A stretch of 8,388 nt of DNA from Ruminococcaceae bacterium UBA5408 (GTDB lineage: Bacteria; Bacillota; Clostridia; Oscillospirales; Acutalibacteraceae), in NCBI GenBank assembly GCA_002407645.1, contig DHNU01000048.1, forward strand, positions 7,026 to 15,413. The letters run 5' to 3'. Under the pieces are notes generated by a model. It saw only the letters and a list, made by a program, of their open reading frames with translations, was not told the origin of the DNA and searched no databases. How positions within the stretch are numbered: the stretch's first letter is position 1; every line of letters begins with the position of its first letter. Both the position numbers and the translations under genes were made by a program. Positions 1 through 6,714 of this stretch are shown piece after piece.

Positions 1-1
1 T

Positions 2-427
2 ATCGGCATTATAATCGCACTTCTCGTAAATTTAATAATTATGCCTCCAAATTATGCCGCTGAAATAAAAAATTCGTGTGAACTGCTGTGCAGTCAGATT
101 GAGCAGTCTGTTAAAGATTGTGAGGATTTTTGTCAGCTGGACACACGTGCAATTGAAGCGACAATCGCAAAGCTCAATTACAATATAAATATGTATATTT
201 CACAGACGAAGTTTTTGCGTTGGAATGACGATGAGGTTTTTAAAACATCGTGTAAAATTTCCACTTATAATATGATATTGGACGAACTAAAAGCTATAGA
301 GGTAATTCGGTTGACTCAAGATACCATTGAGAAAGGAACAGAGCTTTACACCGTTTACAATTATCATTTAAACAGAATGAACCAGCTTTATGAATATGCT
401 TCATCGAAAGACGAGGAAGCTATATAA
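2..427 (+). CDS. C-terminal part of a probable aromatic acid exporter family (ArAE_1/DUF939-like) membrane protein, 5' end outside window
   Basis: The open frame runs from the first bases of the window without a stop, so the ATG at 41 is probably internal and the gene begins upstream. The first 13 codons (2-40) encode a hydrophobic run, IGIIIALLVNLII, that goes straight into MPPNY. This looks like the last transmembrane helix and the helix-to-cytoplasm junction of FUSC/ArAE-type exporters. The remaining ~128 residues are hydrophilic, predicted helical and rich in Glu, Lys and Asn, which fits the soluble C-terminal domain that follows the membrane part in Firmicute members of this family. The gene ends at TAA (425-427) and is followed within about 30 bp by an intrinsic terminator. 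Substrate and regulation cannot be seen. The family call rests on the junction and overall shape only; another multi-helix membrane protein with a coiled tail is possible. Confidence 0.6.
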   Translation: MGIIIALLVNLIIMPPNYAAEIKNSCELLCSQIEQSVKDCEDFCQLDTRAIEATIAKLNYNINMYISQTKFLRWNDDEVFKTSCKISTYNMILDELKAIEVIRLTQDTIEKGTELYTVYNYHLNRMNQLYEYASSKDEEAI

Positions 428-457
428 AAAAACCGCGCTGAAACTTTAAAAACACAT

Positions 458-498
458 AAAAAGCCTTCTATTGCAATAATGTAATAGAAGGCTTTTTT
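458..498. terminator. Bidirectional intrinsic terminator between convergent genes
   Basis: The arms AAGCCTTCTATT (461-472) and AATAGAAGGCTT (483-494) are perfect inverted repeats. They can extend by one C-G and one G-U pair to leave a 6-nt AATAAT loop. The plus strand has a T6 tract at 493-498. The minus strand has a T-run from the A-tract at 458-462. It can therefore end both the exporter-like gene (+) and the penicillin-binding protein operon (-). Confidence 0.9.
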
Positions 499-595
499 AC
501 TTTACAGTCGCCTTTTTCCCATTCCGCACAAGATTGCTTTCGGTTTTTAGTTTGCTCGCTGTGTGGAAGAAGTCAGTGGGTGAGAATCCCAACAT
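497..595 (-). other. 32-codon open frame or repeat fragment after the penicillin-binding protein gene
   Basis: Most of the 193-bp gap 428-620 is an open minus-strand frame from ATG (593-595) to TAA (497-499). It encodes a 32-residue peptide that begins MLGFSPTDFFHTASKLK and ends NGKKATVK. There is no Shine-Dalgarno sequence: the bases upstream of the ATG are purely A/T rich. The stop lies inside the U-tract of the terminator. The composition (basic, with balanced codons and slightly higher GC than the flanking spacer) differs from ordinary spacer. The peptide resembles, from memory only, short strings found in many small hypothetical proteins of Clostridia, which would suggest an interspersed intergenic repeat rather than a gene. 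Translation is unlikely without a ribosome site. Confidence 0.35.
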
Positions 596-620
596 TTAAT
601 ATAGAATCATAATAAACAGA

Positions 621-2006
621 TTATTTAATCAACCTTGCGGTTTCTTTCATGACGGCTGACGCAATTTGACCTGCTGAACCAATACTGCTGTCCACGTTTT
701 CAACAACAACAGTAAAAGCAAAGGGCGTTTTTTCGTTTGCTGAAAAGCCGACCATCCAACCGTTTGGCTTTTTATTTTCGCCTACTTCACCTGTGCCGGT
801 TTTGGCACAAACCGAAAGTCCGGGAAATCTGCCGTCACCGTAATAATTAGAGACATTATAGCGCATATAGCCTTTTAGTTTATCTGCAGTTGAAGCGCTT
901 AAAAATGGGTCCTCTGTTTTTGTCTGTGCCTTTTTTGTTGTAACTCCATATGATGTCGAAATTGTATCGACCAAATACGGTTTTACAGCAGTCCCATGGT
1001 TAGCGATACTGCCCATCATCAGCATCATGTGATATGGATTGGTTAAGTTTGTATATTGTCCGATACCGGACCATGCAAGTTCGTTTTCCTCTGCATCTTT
1101 AACGTCATAAACACTTTTAGCGGTTTTAATGCCGTCTAAATCAAAACTTTTATTAAAGCCAAGGGAATTTGCCGTTTTAGTCATTTTATCCTTGCCGAGT
1201 TCCATAGCAAGATTTGCAAATACAATATTACAAGACTTTGCAAGACCGTTCTTAAAGTTTATATTGCCGTGCCTGCCCATACATGTAATTTTATTTCCGT
1301 TTACAGTCATGGTTTTATTACAATTGAAGGTACGGCTGTCCAAATCGGGAATGTTTTCTATTGCTGCCGCCGTTGTAACTATTTTAAAAATCGAACCCGG
1401 AGTATATGATGAAGAAAGCACATGGTCAAGATATACACCGTTATATTTTCCTGTTTTATCGGTATCCAAATCTTTTGGAGGGTTTGACGGATCAAAATTG
1501 GGTGAACTTACCATACATAACATTTCGCCTGTTTTGTAATTATAAACGGCAACTGCACCTTTAGAATTTCCTAACTTCTGCAAAGCATATTTGCACAGCC
1601 TGCTGTCAAGGGTAAGTTTAATATCGTTTCCCATTGTCTTTCCAGTAGGAGAAGTAAGTCCTGTAATAAAATTATATCCGGAAAGCTCCGAACGATAGTT
1701 ATACTGAATACTTGTAGAAATATATCCTTTACCGTCTCCAACGCAGTGTAGCATGGCGCGGCGCGTAGTTTCATCGCTGTTATAAACCCGTTTGCCATTT
1801 TCGCTTTTGGCAAGGACTACATTGTTTCTGTCGACAATTTTACCGCTGTTTGCAACAAGGCTGCCACCTGATAAATGTTTGTTAAAAGGCTGCATTGCCC
1901 ACGTGTTGCCCTCTGTGTACATTCCATATAGAAATACTCCAAGGCCAAAGAAAAATCCCAAGCCGAGAATATATAGAATAAGAGAACGAGAACCTGTGGT
2001 TTTCAT
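621..2006 (-). CDS. Short class B penicillin-binding protein (PbpA/FtsI-like D,D-transpeptidase)
   Basis: This is a membrane-anchored transpeptidase that cross-links peptidoglycan outside the membrane. A single N-terminal transmembrane segment lies at about residues 8-30, followed by a reduced dimerisation/pedestal region (about 45-125) and then the transpeptidase domain. All three active-site motifs are intact: SIFK with nucleophile Ser205 (in TPGSIFK), SCN at 258-260, and KTGT at 402-405. At 461 residues it is shorter than typical PBP2 or FtsI (about 580-700) and closer in size to actinobacterial PbpA, so the N-terminal domain is trimmed. The start at 2006 is well supported: AGGAGG (2015-2020) lies 8 nt upstream, and the ATG overlaps the stop of the upstream SEDS gene as ATGA. 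Translational coupling and joint action with that glycosyltransferase are expected. Whether it works in elongation, division or sporulation cannot be decided here. Confidence 0.93.
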   Translation of the reverse strand: MKTTGSRSLILYILGLGFFFGLGVFLYGMYTEGNTWAMQPFNKHLSGGSLVANSGKIVDRNNVVLAKSENGKRVYNSDETTRRAMLHCVGDGKGYISTSIQYNYRSELSGYNFITGLTSPTGKTMGNDIKLTLDSRLCKYALQKLGNSKGAVAVYNYKTGEMLCMVSSPNFDPSNPPKDLDTDKTGKYNGVYLDHVLSSSYTPGSIFKIVTTAAAIENIPDLDSRTFNCNKTMTVNGNKITCMGRHGNINFKNGLAKSCNIVFANLAMELGKDKMTKTANSLGFNKSFDLDGIKTAKSVYDVKDAEENELAWSGIGQYTNLTNPYHMMLMMGSIANHGTAVKPYLVDTISTSYGVTTKKAQTKTEDPFLSASTADKLKGYMRYNVSNYYGDGRFPGLSVCAKTGTGEVGENKKPNGWMVGFSANEKTPFAFTVVVENVDSSIGSAGQIASAVMKETARLIK

Positions 2007-3685
2007 TGATTTTTCCTCCTTGCGGCATAAGTCCTTTCATCACTTGCTTTTATAAATGCAAGCAGTCCCCAAACCGATACCATACTTGAACCGCCGAGAC
2101 TTACAAAAGGAAGTGTTACACCAGTTAACGGAAATACGTCAGTTGCGCCGAATACATTAAGGCAGGTTTGAAATAACAGCATACCCCCTGCGGCGCAGGC
2201 AGAGATGGAATAGAAAGTTGAACGGCTGAGAGCCGCGTCCGAACGAGCGTAAAACATTAAAAATGCAATAGTGAGGACAATTGTAACTGCAAGTAACAGC
2301 CCTAATTCTTCGCACACCATGCCAAACATAAGGTCACTTGTTGAGGCGAACACTTTTTTAAGATGCCCGTTTCCTATTCCTACTCCAAATAGTCCGCCGC
2401 TTGAAGCATAGCTCAGTACTCTTGTTTGCTGATATCCGCCGGAGTCGTTAACATGCTCCCAAACGTGCCGCCAAGCCCCAAAACGCTCCGCTACATAGGG
2501 CTTAAACTGCAGAATCAGAAAAGCACCGAAAGCCGCAACAGAACATATCAGAGCAATTGTACGCACACTTCCCGAACGCATAAATGCAATAATAAGGAAT
2601 GTTACAAAGAAAATACATGCTGTACCGAAATCCCTCATTAAAAACAGAGCGCCCATGCATATTGCAGAAAATCCGATAAAACCGGTAAGGTTTTTGGCAG
2701 TTTGAAGTCTGTCCAAAGTTGAAGCGCCTACAAATATAAATGCTATTTTTATAAATTCGGAGGGTTGTACGCTAATAGGTCCGAGGCTTACCCAGTTTCG
2801 AGCACCGTTCTTCTCTTGTGCAAGCAAAAGGTTTAAAATGAAAAGACAGACAGCAAAAATTCCTATTGCGAGCCGCCAATTCATAACTCTGTCTAAATCG
2901 CTTAAAAACCATATCATAACGCAAAACAGGATAATTCCACCCGCAAGAGCGCCAATTTGCATATAAGAGTTTTTAATTCCGGTTCCTGATATTATCATAA
3001 TTCCTATTGAACTTAAAAGGAAGGCTATTGTTTCAAGCTCGAAACTTACTCTGCCGAGTATTTTCATAGAATAAAAATAAAGCCCCCATTCCATTATGAA
3101 TACAGCACTGAACGGAATAAATGGTTCTTTGCTGAAAGTACCGCCTGCAAAACACGTTTCGATAAGAAGAAGAATTTGAACGAATGTTATACTGACCATT
3201 AGACCATACGGTGAAGCCGCATGGCGAGGGGTGTATTTATGCTTTTTAAATTTTCTTGTATCGCTTGTTCTTTTAAGCATGAGCGCGGTGGAACCGACAG
3301 CAATGACATCGCCGGGCATAATCTGACGGGAACCCTTTACTTTTGTCCCGTTAACATATGTACCCGACCTTGAATCGGTGTCACTGACAATCCATCCGTT
3401 TTCTCTCCTCATCATAACTGCATGGTCACGGCTTACTGTAGAGTCGCTTAAAACAATATCACAGCTTTTGCTTCGGCCAATGGAATTTTCCCAGTAAAGG
3501 ACAGGAATTGCCTTATGCGTTACCATATCTTCGAGAATGACAACCGGCTCCTCTCGTCGGCGTCCTTTTTTTAAAGATAACAAACATTTTACAATTACTA
3601 TTATTGATACTAACGGAATAATAATTCTTATGGTGAATAATATTACATTTATTGAATTTGTTATAATCGGAAAATTAGGTATCAA
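2003..3685 (-). CDS. FHA domain fused to a SEDS peptidoglycan glycosyltransferase (RodA/FtsW/SpoVE family)
   Basis: This multi-pass membrane protein polymerises lipid II into glycan strands. An N-terminal helix (about 13-37) is followed by a cytoplasmic FHA domain (about 46-138) with the phosphothreonine-binding signature: GRS at 70-72, SRDH at 85-88 and GTYVNG at 108-113. The SEDS core starts near 158 with about ten helices. It carries the family motifs NWVSLGPISVQPSEF (297-311), RDFGTA (351-356), NDSGGYQQ (413-420), CEELG (458-462) and PLTGVTLPFVSLGGSS (519-534). Asp414 sits where the catalytic Asp of RodA/FtsW is expected, in the extracellular loop before GYQ. The core has the usual length; the extra ~155 residues are the TM-FHA module. 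The start is a TTG, fixed by a near-perfect AGGAGG 7 nt upstream; the next Met (54) would cut into the FHA fold. It is the first gene of an operon with the transpeptidase, with its own promoter. RodA, FtsW and SpoVE subtype is not resolved. Confidence 0.93.
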   Translation of the reverse strand: MIPNFPIITNSINVILFTIRIIIPLVSIIVIVKCLLSLKKGRRREEPVVILEDMVTHKAIPVLYWENSIGRSKSCDIVLSDSTVSRDHAVMMRRENGWIVSDTDSRSGTYVNGTKVKGSRQIMPGDVIAVGSTALMLKRTSDTRKFKKHKYTPRHAASPYGLMVSITFVQILLLIETCFAGGTFSKEPFIPFSAVFIMEWGLYFYSMKILGRVSFELETIAFLLSSIGIMIISGTGIKNSYMQIGALAGGIILFCVMIWFLSDLDRVMNWRLAIGIFAVCLFILNLLLAQEKNGARNWVSLGPISVQPSEFIKIAFIFVGASTLDRLQTAKNLTGFIGFSAICMGALFLMRDFGTACIFFVTFLIIAFMRSGSVRTIALICSVAAFGAFLILQFKPYVAERFGAWRHVWEHVNDSGGYQQTRVLSYASSGGLFGVGIGNGHLKKVFASTSDLMFGMVCEELGLLLAVTIVLTIAFLMFYARSDAALSRSTFYSISACAAGGMLLFQTCLNVFGATDVFPLTGVTLPFVSLGGSSMVSVWGLLAFIKASDERTYAARRKNQ

Positions 3686-3692
3686 AATAATA

Positions 3693-3699
3693 CCTCCTT
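3693..3699 (-). promoter_or_regulatory. Ribosome binding site that fixes a TTG start for the FHA-SEDS gene
   Basis: On the minus strand, AAGGAGG lies at 3693-3699. From its last G there are 7 nt (TATTATT) to the TTG at 3685-3683. No ATG or GTG has a comparable site nearby, so a TTG start is the best reading. Confidence 0.8.
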
Positions 3700-3740
3700 T
3701 GGGAAATTGATAAGAGGTTGAACTGATTTCAATTAAATAT

Positions 3741-3768
3741 ATTATACATTATTTTATAATAAAGTAAA
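3741..3768 (-). promoter_or_regulatory. Promoter of the FHA-SEDS/penicillin-binding protein operon
   Basis: The minus strand reads TTTACT (-35, 3763-3768), a 16-nt A/T spacer and a perfect TATAAT (-10, 3741-3746). The start site would be near 3734, giving a leader of about 49 nt. The -35 overlaps the foot of the upstream terminator stem. Confidence 0.6.
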
Positions 3769-3798
3769 CGGAGGGAACAAAGCCGTTCTCTCCGTTTA
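3765..3798 (-). terminator. Intrinsic terminator of the pyridoxamine kinase gene
   Basis: TAAACGGA (3765-3772) and TCCGTTTA (3791-3798) form a perfect 8-bp stem. Further pairing inward (GAAC/GTTC and flanking bases, with one weak position) leaves the loop 3779-3784. On the minus strand the stem is followed by a T-rich, interrupted tail (CTTTATTATAA). It sits 13 bp past the kinase stop codon. Confidence 0.75.
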
Positions 3799-3810
3799 TT
3801 AATGTTTTAA

Positions 3811-4665
3811 TTATTTTTCTAAGCCAAGTTCACGCATAAATTTAAAGAGTCCTGCTTCAAAGTTAACTCCGAACCTCGGGTCGGTTCCGATTTCCTTTGT
3901 CCGCCGAATACTCCCTGATGTAAAGTCCGCAGCAAGCTGTAATGCAATATTAAGTTTATGACCATTTAACAAGCCTGCCAAAAGTGCGCTTGCAAAAATG
4001 TCGCCAGTTCCGTGATAATTTCCGCTTACTTTTTGAGAAAATGCGTAACTTACTTCGTCGATATCTCTGGAATATGCGGCAGCTCCGGTTAAACCTTTGC
4101 TAAAATAAACACCGGTAAGAACAACTTTTTTCGGACCGAGTTTGCCTAAACGAACAAGTATATCTTCAACATATTCACGGGTGTACGGACCTTCTTTGTA
4201 ATCTTCGCCGAGCAGTATAGCGGCTTCGGTAAAATTGGGAACGATAATATCCGCCTTACTGCACAGTCTTGTCATACTTTGTGCCATTTGAGGAGTTATC
4301 GTTTTATAAAGTTTCCCAAAATCAGCCATTGCAGGGTCAACAATAATAAAATTATCTTCTGTTTTAAACTCGTCAAAAATATCCGAAACAATTTGGATTT
4401 GTTCATACGAACTTAAAAAACCGCTGTAAAGGGCATCAAACTTCAAGCCAAGCTGCTTCCATTGCTTTGCAAAACCCGGCATATCTTCTGTTAAATCACG
4501 GTATGTATAACCGGACAGTCCCCCGGTGTGGGACGAGAGTACAGCGGTCGGTATGGCACAAACTTCGATTCCTGCAGCAGACAGGATAGGTAAAGCTACA
4601 GTGAGAGAGCATCTGCCAAATCCGGAGATATCTTCAATTGCAGCAATCCTTTTTTGATTAATCAT
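3811..4665 (-). CDS. pdxY: Pyridoxal/pyridoxamine/pyridoxine kinase (PfkB/ribokinase superfamily)
   Basis: This cytoplasmic kinase phosphorylates the 5'-hydroxyl of B6 vitamers with ATP in the PLP salvage pathway. The N-terminus carries EDISGFGRCSL (11-21), typical of PdxY/PdxK-type kinases, followed by the substrate-loop segment LSSHTGGLSGYTYRDLT (43-59). Other matches are VDPAM (109-113), NFTEA (144-148) and the ATP-site signature HGTGDIFAS (218-226), with Asp222 as the catalytic base. At 284 residues it is the usual length and appears intact. ATG at 4665 is preceded by GAGGTG (4671-4676), 5 nt away. It has its own strong promoter and its own terminator, so it is probably a single-gene unit, perhaps with readthrough from the gene upstream. 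A hydroxymethylpyrimidine kinase (ThiD) is the main alternative, but the substrate-loop motifs fit the B6 kinases better. Confidence 0.92.
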   Translation of the reverse strand: MINQKRIAAIEDISGFGRCSLTVALPILSAAGIEVCAIPTAVLSSHTGGLSGYTYRDLTEDMPGFAKQWKQLGLKFDALYSGFLSSYEQIQIVSDIFDEFKTEDNFIIVDPAMADFGKLYKTITPQMAQSMTRLCSKADIIVPNFTEAAILLGEDYKEGPYTREYVEDILVRLGKLGPKKVVLTGVYFSKGLTGAAAYSRDIDEVSYAFSQKVSGNYHGTGDIFASALLAGLLNGHKLNIALQLAADFTSGSIRRTKEIGTDPRFGVNFEAGLFKFMRELGLEK

Positions 4666-4678
4666 TATATCACCTCAT

Positions 4679-4691
4679 ATAGTTAAACTAT
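4679..4691. promoter_or_regulatory. 13-bp palindrome at the kinase transcription start, possible operator
   Basis: ATAGTTAAACTAT is a perfect inverted repeat centred on 4685. It overlaps the -10 element (4690-4695) and the expected +1 (about 4683), and ends just before the ribosome binding site. This position suits a repressor. The A/T-rich composition makes chance a real alternative. Confidence 0.35.
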
Positions 4692-4718
4692 GATATATGC
4701 ATTTATATGGGGTGTCAA
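4690..4718 (-). promoter_or_regulatory. Promoter of the pyridoxamine kinase gene
   Basis: The minus strand has a perfect TTGACA (4713-4718), a 17-nt spacer and TATCAT (4690-4695, 5 of 6). The start site would be near 4683, leaving an 18-nt leader with the ribosome binding site. Confidence 0.8.
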
Positions 4719-4752
4719 GATGAAAAATGTAAAATTTCGATATCAATAAAAA

Positions 4753-5418
4753 TTATATTTTTTTAACAATATCGTCAGCCTTCTTAAAAATGCTGTGGTC
4801 GGGAATATAGCCCCTAACCATTGAAAGCGGGTATACATTACTGTTTCTTCCGATTATTGTGCCCGGGTTTAAAACAGAATTACACCCAACTTCGACATTG
4901 TCGCCGAGCATAGCTCCAAATTTTTTAAGACCTGTTTCAATATTGTTTCCCTCAATGTGTACTTTTACGAGAGTTTTGTCCGATTTTACATTAGAAGTGA
5001 TAGAGCCTGCGCCCATATGGGATTTGTAGCCTAAAATAGAATCGCCGACATAGTTGTAATGCGGAACTTGAACATTATCAAATAAAATTACATTTTTAAG
5101 TTCGGTAGAATTACCTACGACACACCCTGCACCGACAAGAGCGTTGCCGCGGATAAATGCACACTGTCTTACTTCGGTATCAGGCCCGATAATTGCAGGA
5201 CCGTTAATGTAGGCAGAATCAAATATTTTAGCGGATTTTGCAACCCACACATTTTCACCGCGCTGTTCATATTTATCAGATGAAAGCGTCTTTCCAAGGC
5301 TTATAACAAATTCACCGATTTTCGGCAGTACTTCCCAAGGGTAATTTAACTTTTCAAAAAGAGGCGCCGCCTGTGTGTGCGATAAATCATATAAATTCTT
5401 TATTAATATACTATCCAT
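4753..5418 (-). CDS. Stand-alone left-handed beta-helix (hexapeptide repeat) acyltransferase-like protein, GlmU C-terminal-domain type
   Basis: This soluble protein has imperfect hexapeptide repeats from about residue 57 to 200 (for example AYINGP, AIIGPD, ALVGAG, VEVGCN, TIIGRN), which should form a left-handed beta-helix, most likely trimeric. The segment VPHYNYVGDSILG (118-130), followed by MGAGSITSN (135-143), closely parallels the acetyltransferase region of GlmU and sugar-1-phosphate nucleotidylyltransferase C-termini. The N-terminal nucleotidyltransferase domain is absent; about 55 helical residues precede the helix. The frame opens at an ATG at 5442, but no ribosome site precedes that codon. 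AAAGGAG (5430-5436) lies before the ATG at 5418, so I prefer this start (221 residues; residue numbers here count from it). Function is probably acetyl transfer to an amino sugar or nucleotide sugar; the substrate is not determined. It has its own promoter, and no terminator separates it from the kinase gene. Confidence 0.85.
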   Translation of the reverse strand: MDSILIKNLYDLSHTQAAPLFEKLNYPWEVLPKIGEFVISLGKTLSSDKYEQRGENVWVAKSAKIFDSAYINGPAIIGPDTEVRQCAFIRGNALVGAGCVVGNSTELKNVILFDNVQVPHYNYVGDSILGYKSHMGAGSITSNVKSDKTLVKVHIEGNNIETGLKKFGAMLGDNVEVGCNSVLNPGTIIGRNSNVYPLSMVRGYIPDHSIFKKADDIVKKI

Positions 5419-5429
5419 GACTGTAGGAT

Positions 5430-5436
5430 CTCCTTT
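5430..5436 (-). promoter_or_regulatory. Ribosome binding site favouring the inner start of the beta-helix gene
   Basis: AAAGGAG on the minus strand lies 11 nt before the ATG at 5418. It falls inside the reading frame if the earlier ATG (5442) were used, and that earlier ATG has only A/T-rich bases before it. The spacing is slightly long. Confidence 0.65.
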
Positions 5437-5465
5437 GTACATTGATTTCTATAATATTTATTATA

Positions 5466-5494
5466 ATTATATTTTTATTTTACTGTAAGGTCAA
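5466..5494 (-). promoter_or_regulatory. Promoter of the beta-helix acyltransferase-like gene
   Basis: The minus strand has TTGACC (5489-5494, 5 of 6), a 17-nt spacer and a perfect TATAAT (5466-5471). The start site would be near 5459, giving a leader of about 41 nt to the preferred ATG. It lies directly after the stop codon of the upstream gene. Confidence 0.8.
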
Positions 5495-5505
5495 CATTAA
5501 TAGCA

Positions 5506-6624
5506 TTATTTTATGAGCTTTTTTATTTTTAATAAGTCACTTGTATGCAGTTTTCTGTCTGATTTATCCGCTTTTAGGTCGTCGGTTATTTTTGCAGCTT
5601 CATAAAAAGGGCCGCTTAAAATCTCCTTTTTGTCAGATGATGGCTGAGTAAGATAATCGTACAAAATTCTGTAATCGTTGTTTGTAACTGTACCTAAACC
5701 GTCGAGGTCGCCTGCTACAACGGCGGTATAAACAGTTTCAACTTCTTTTTTATTTAGTGTTTTTATAGTCATACCAGTACCGATGTATCCTTGTTTAACC
5801 TCTTGATTATTGGTTGATACAACATGAAGCTTTTGCCCCAAACTGTTTTCATCTAAAACGGACTGGAGAGAATCTATCGTGACCGGAGTGTCAAAATAAT
5901 AATTTTGGGGTGTGAGCGAAGTTTTATCACTGGGTATAAATTCCGGTTCCTTATTTTTTTCGCCGCCTTTTTCGGTATCCGTATTGTCTGTTTCTGAATT
6001 GTCGTCATTTTGTTCATCCGGATTATTTTTATCAGGCTCTGAATTAATTTCAGAGGGCTGCGGTGACAGACTGATATTCATGTGTTCCCCGTCAAATATA
6101 TAAACATTGGGTACTGATATATCGTTAATATCTTGTCCCAAAGGTGCAGTATATATAGTAAGCTTTCCGTCAGTGTCAGAAGTAAATTCCCGCGAAAAAT
6201 CACACTCAACATCTATAATTTTATTTACAATAAGCCTTCCATTAGATAAGTCTAATCTACCGATTGTTACACCTTTTGAGGGCTTTGGAAGCTTTCCTAT
6301 TATATATAAGTAATTTTTACACAGTGAAGTGTTTTCATAAACAAAATTTATAGATGTGGGTTTAAAGGCAGAACTATAATCAAAATCCCCGTTCTCATCG
6401 AGAAGAGCCGCCATACTTTTGTTTATTTTATTTGTGCTTAAAAGTACATATCCACTGTTGGGTCTACGAAAAAATTGATAATCTGTATTATAATAAAATT
6501 TTTTATCAATGTTATTGATATCGGGATAGTTTTCAGCATAAGAAGATACGGCTATTATTATAGGAAGTAAAATGGAAATACAGACAATAACAAAGAAACG
6601 TATTTTTGAATGCGTACTTTTCAT
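5506..6624 (-). CDS. Secreted protein with beta-rich N-terminal region, acidic linker and degenerate dockerin-like C-terminus
   Basis: The N-terminus has basic residues, a hydrophobic core (about 9-27) and a likely signal peptidase site after SSYA (residue 30), so the protein is exported. Residues about 45-180 hold repeated short beta-strand patterns (GYVLLST, NYLYIIGKL, GKLTIYTA, NVYIFDG) that could be two or three propeller-like blades; this is tentative. An acidic Asn/Asp/Glu/Lys linker follows (about 188-232). Next comes a small domain (about 242-303) with GTGMTIK, of the kind that often precedes dockerins in clostridial secreted proteins. The tail (about 304-372) resembles a type I dockerin: GDLDGLGTVTNND, then a second half ending TSDLLKIKKLIK. 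Both calcium loops are degenerate: Leu310 replaces the usual Asp/Asn, and the second loop is rearranged. ATG at 6624 follows an AGGGG site. No enzyme motif is visible; a surface or binding role is likely. Confidence 0.75.
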   Translation of the reverse strand: MKSTHSKIRFFVIVCISILLPIIIAVSSYAENYPDINNIDKKFYYNTDYQFFRRPNSGYVLLSTNKINKSMAALLDENGDFDYSSAFKPTSINFVYENTSLCKNYLYIIGKLPKPSKGVTIGRLDLSNGRLIVNKIIDVECDFSREFTSDTDGKLTIYTAPLGQDINDISVPNVYIFDGEHMNISLSPQPSEINSEPDKNNPDEQNDDNSETDNTDTEKGGEKNKEPEFIPSDKTSLTPQNYYFDTPVTIDSLQSVLDENSLGQKLHVVSTNNQEVKQGYIGTGMTIKTLNKKEVETVYTAVVAGDLDGLGTVTNNDYRILYDYLTQPSSDKKEILSGPFYEAAKITDDLKADKSDRKLHTSDLLKIKKLIK

Positions 6625-6660
6625 TTTTCGACACCCCTCAACTTATTATACTTAATTTGC

Positions 6661-6666
6661 ATTATA
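6661..6666 (-). promoter_or_regulatory. Possible -10 element for the secreted protein gene
   Basis: A perfect TATAAT (minus strand, 6661-6666) would start transcription near 6654, about 30 nt before the ATG. No good -35 stands at 16-18 nt; TTGCCA at 6688-6693 is 21 nt away. A second TATAAT at 6645-6650 would start inside the ribosome site, so it is less likely. Confidence 0.35.
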
Positions 6667-6714
6667 AAGCAGGAGAAGAAAAATAGATGGCAATGTGAAT
6701 TTTTTTCAACAAAT

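Noticed and set aside
561..592. A plus-strand stretch (AGTCAGTGGGTGAGAATCCC at 571-590) resembling part of a cobalamin riboswitch core
   Set aside because: The B12-box-type segment (GCCACTG-like) and the rest of the fold are absent, and no plus-strand gene follows; it would read into the 3' end of the penicillin-binding protein gene. More likely chance or part of the repeat-like fragment 497-595.
1129..1539. 136-codon plus-strand open frame inside the penicillin-binding protein gene
   Set aside because: It lies opposite a well-supported transpeptidase with all active-site motifs, has no ribosome site and gives low-complexity hydrophobic translation; a shadow frame.
5912..6313. Two plus-strand Ser-rich open frames opposite the secreted protein gene
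   Set aside because: They mirror the acidic linker codons of the real gene (GAA/GAT runs read as Ser/Phe) and have no start signals.
6645..6650. TATAAT close to the secreted protein gene as its main -10
   Set aside because: Its start site would fall within the ribosome binding site, leaving almost no leader; the TATAAT at 6661-6666 is better placed, although its -35 is weak too.
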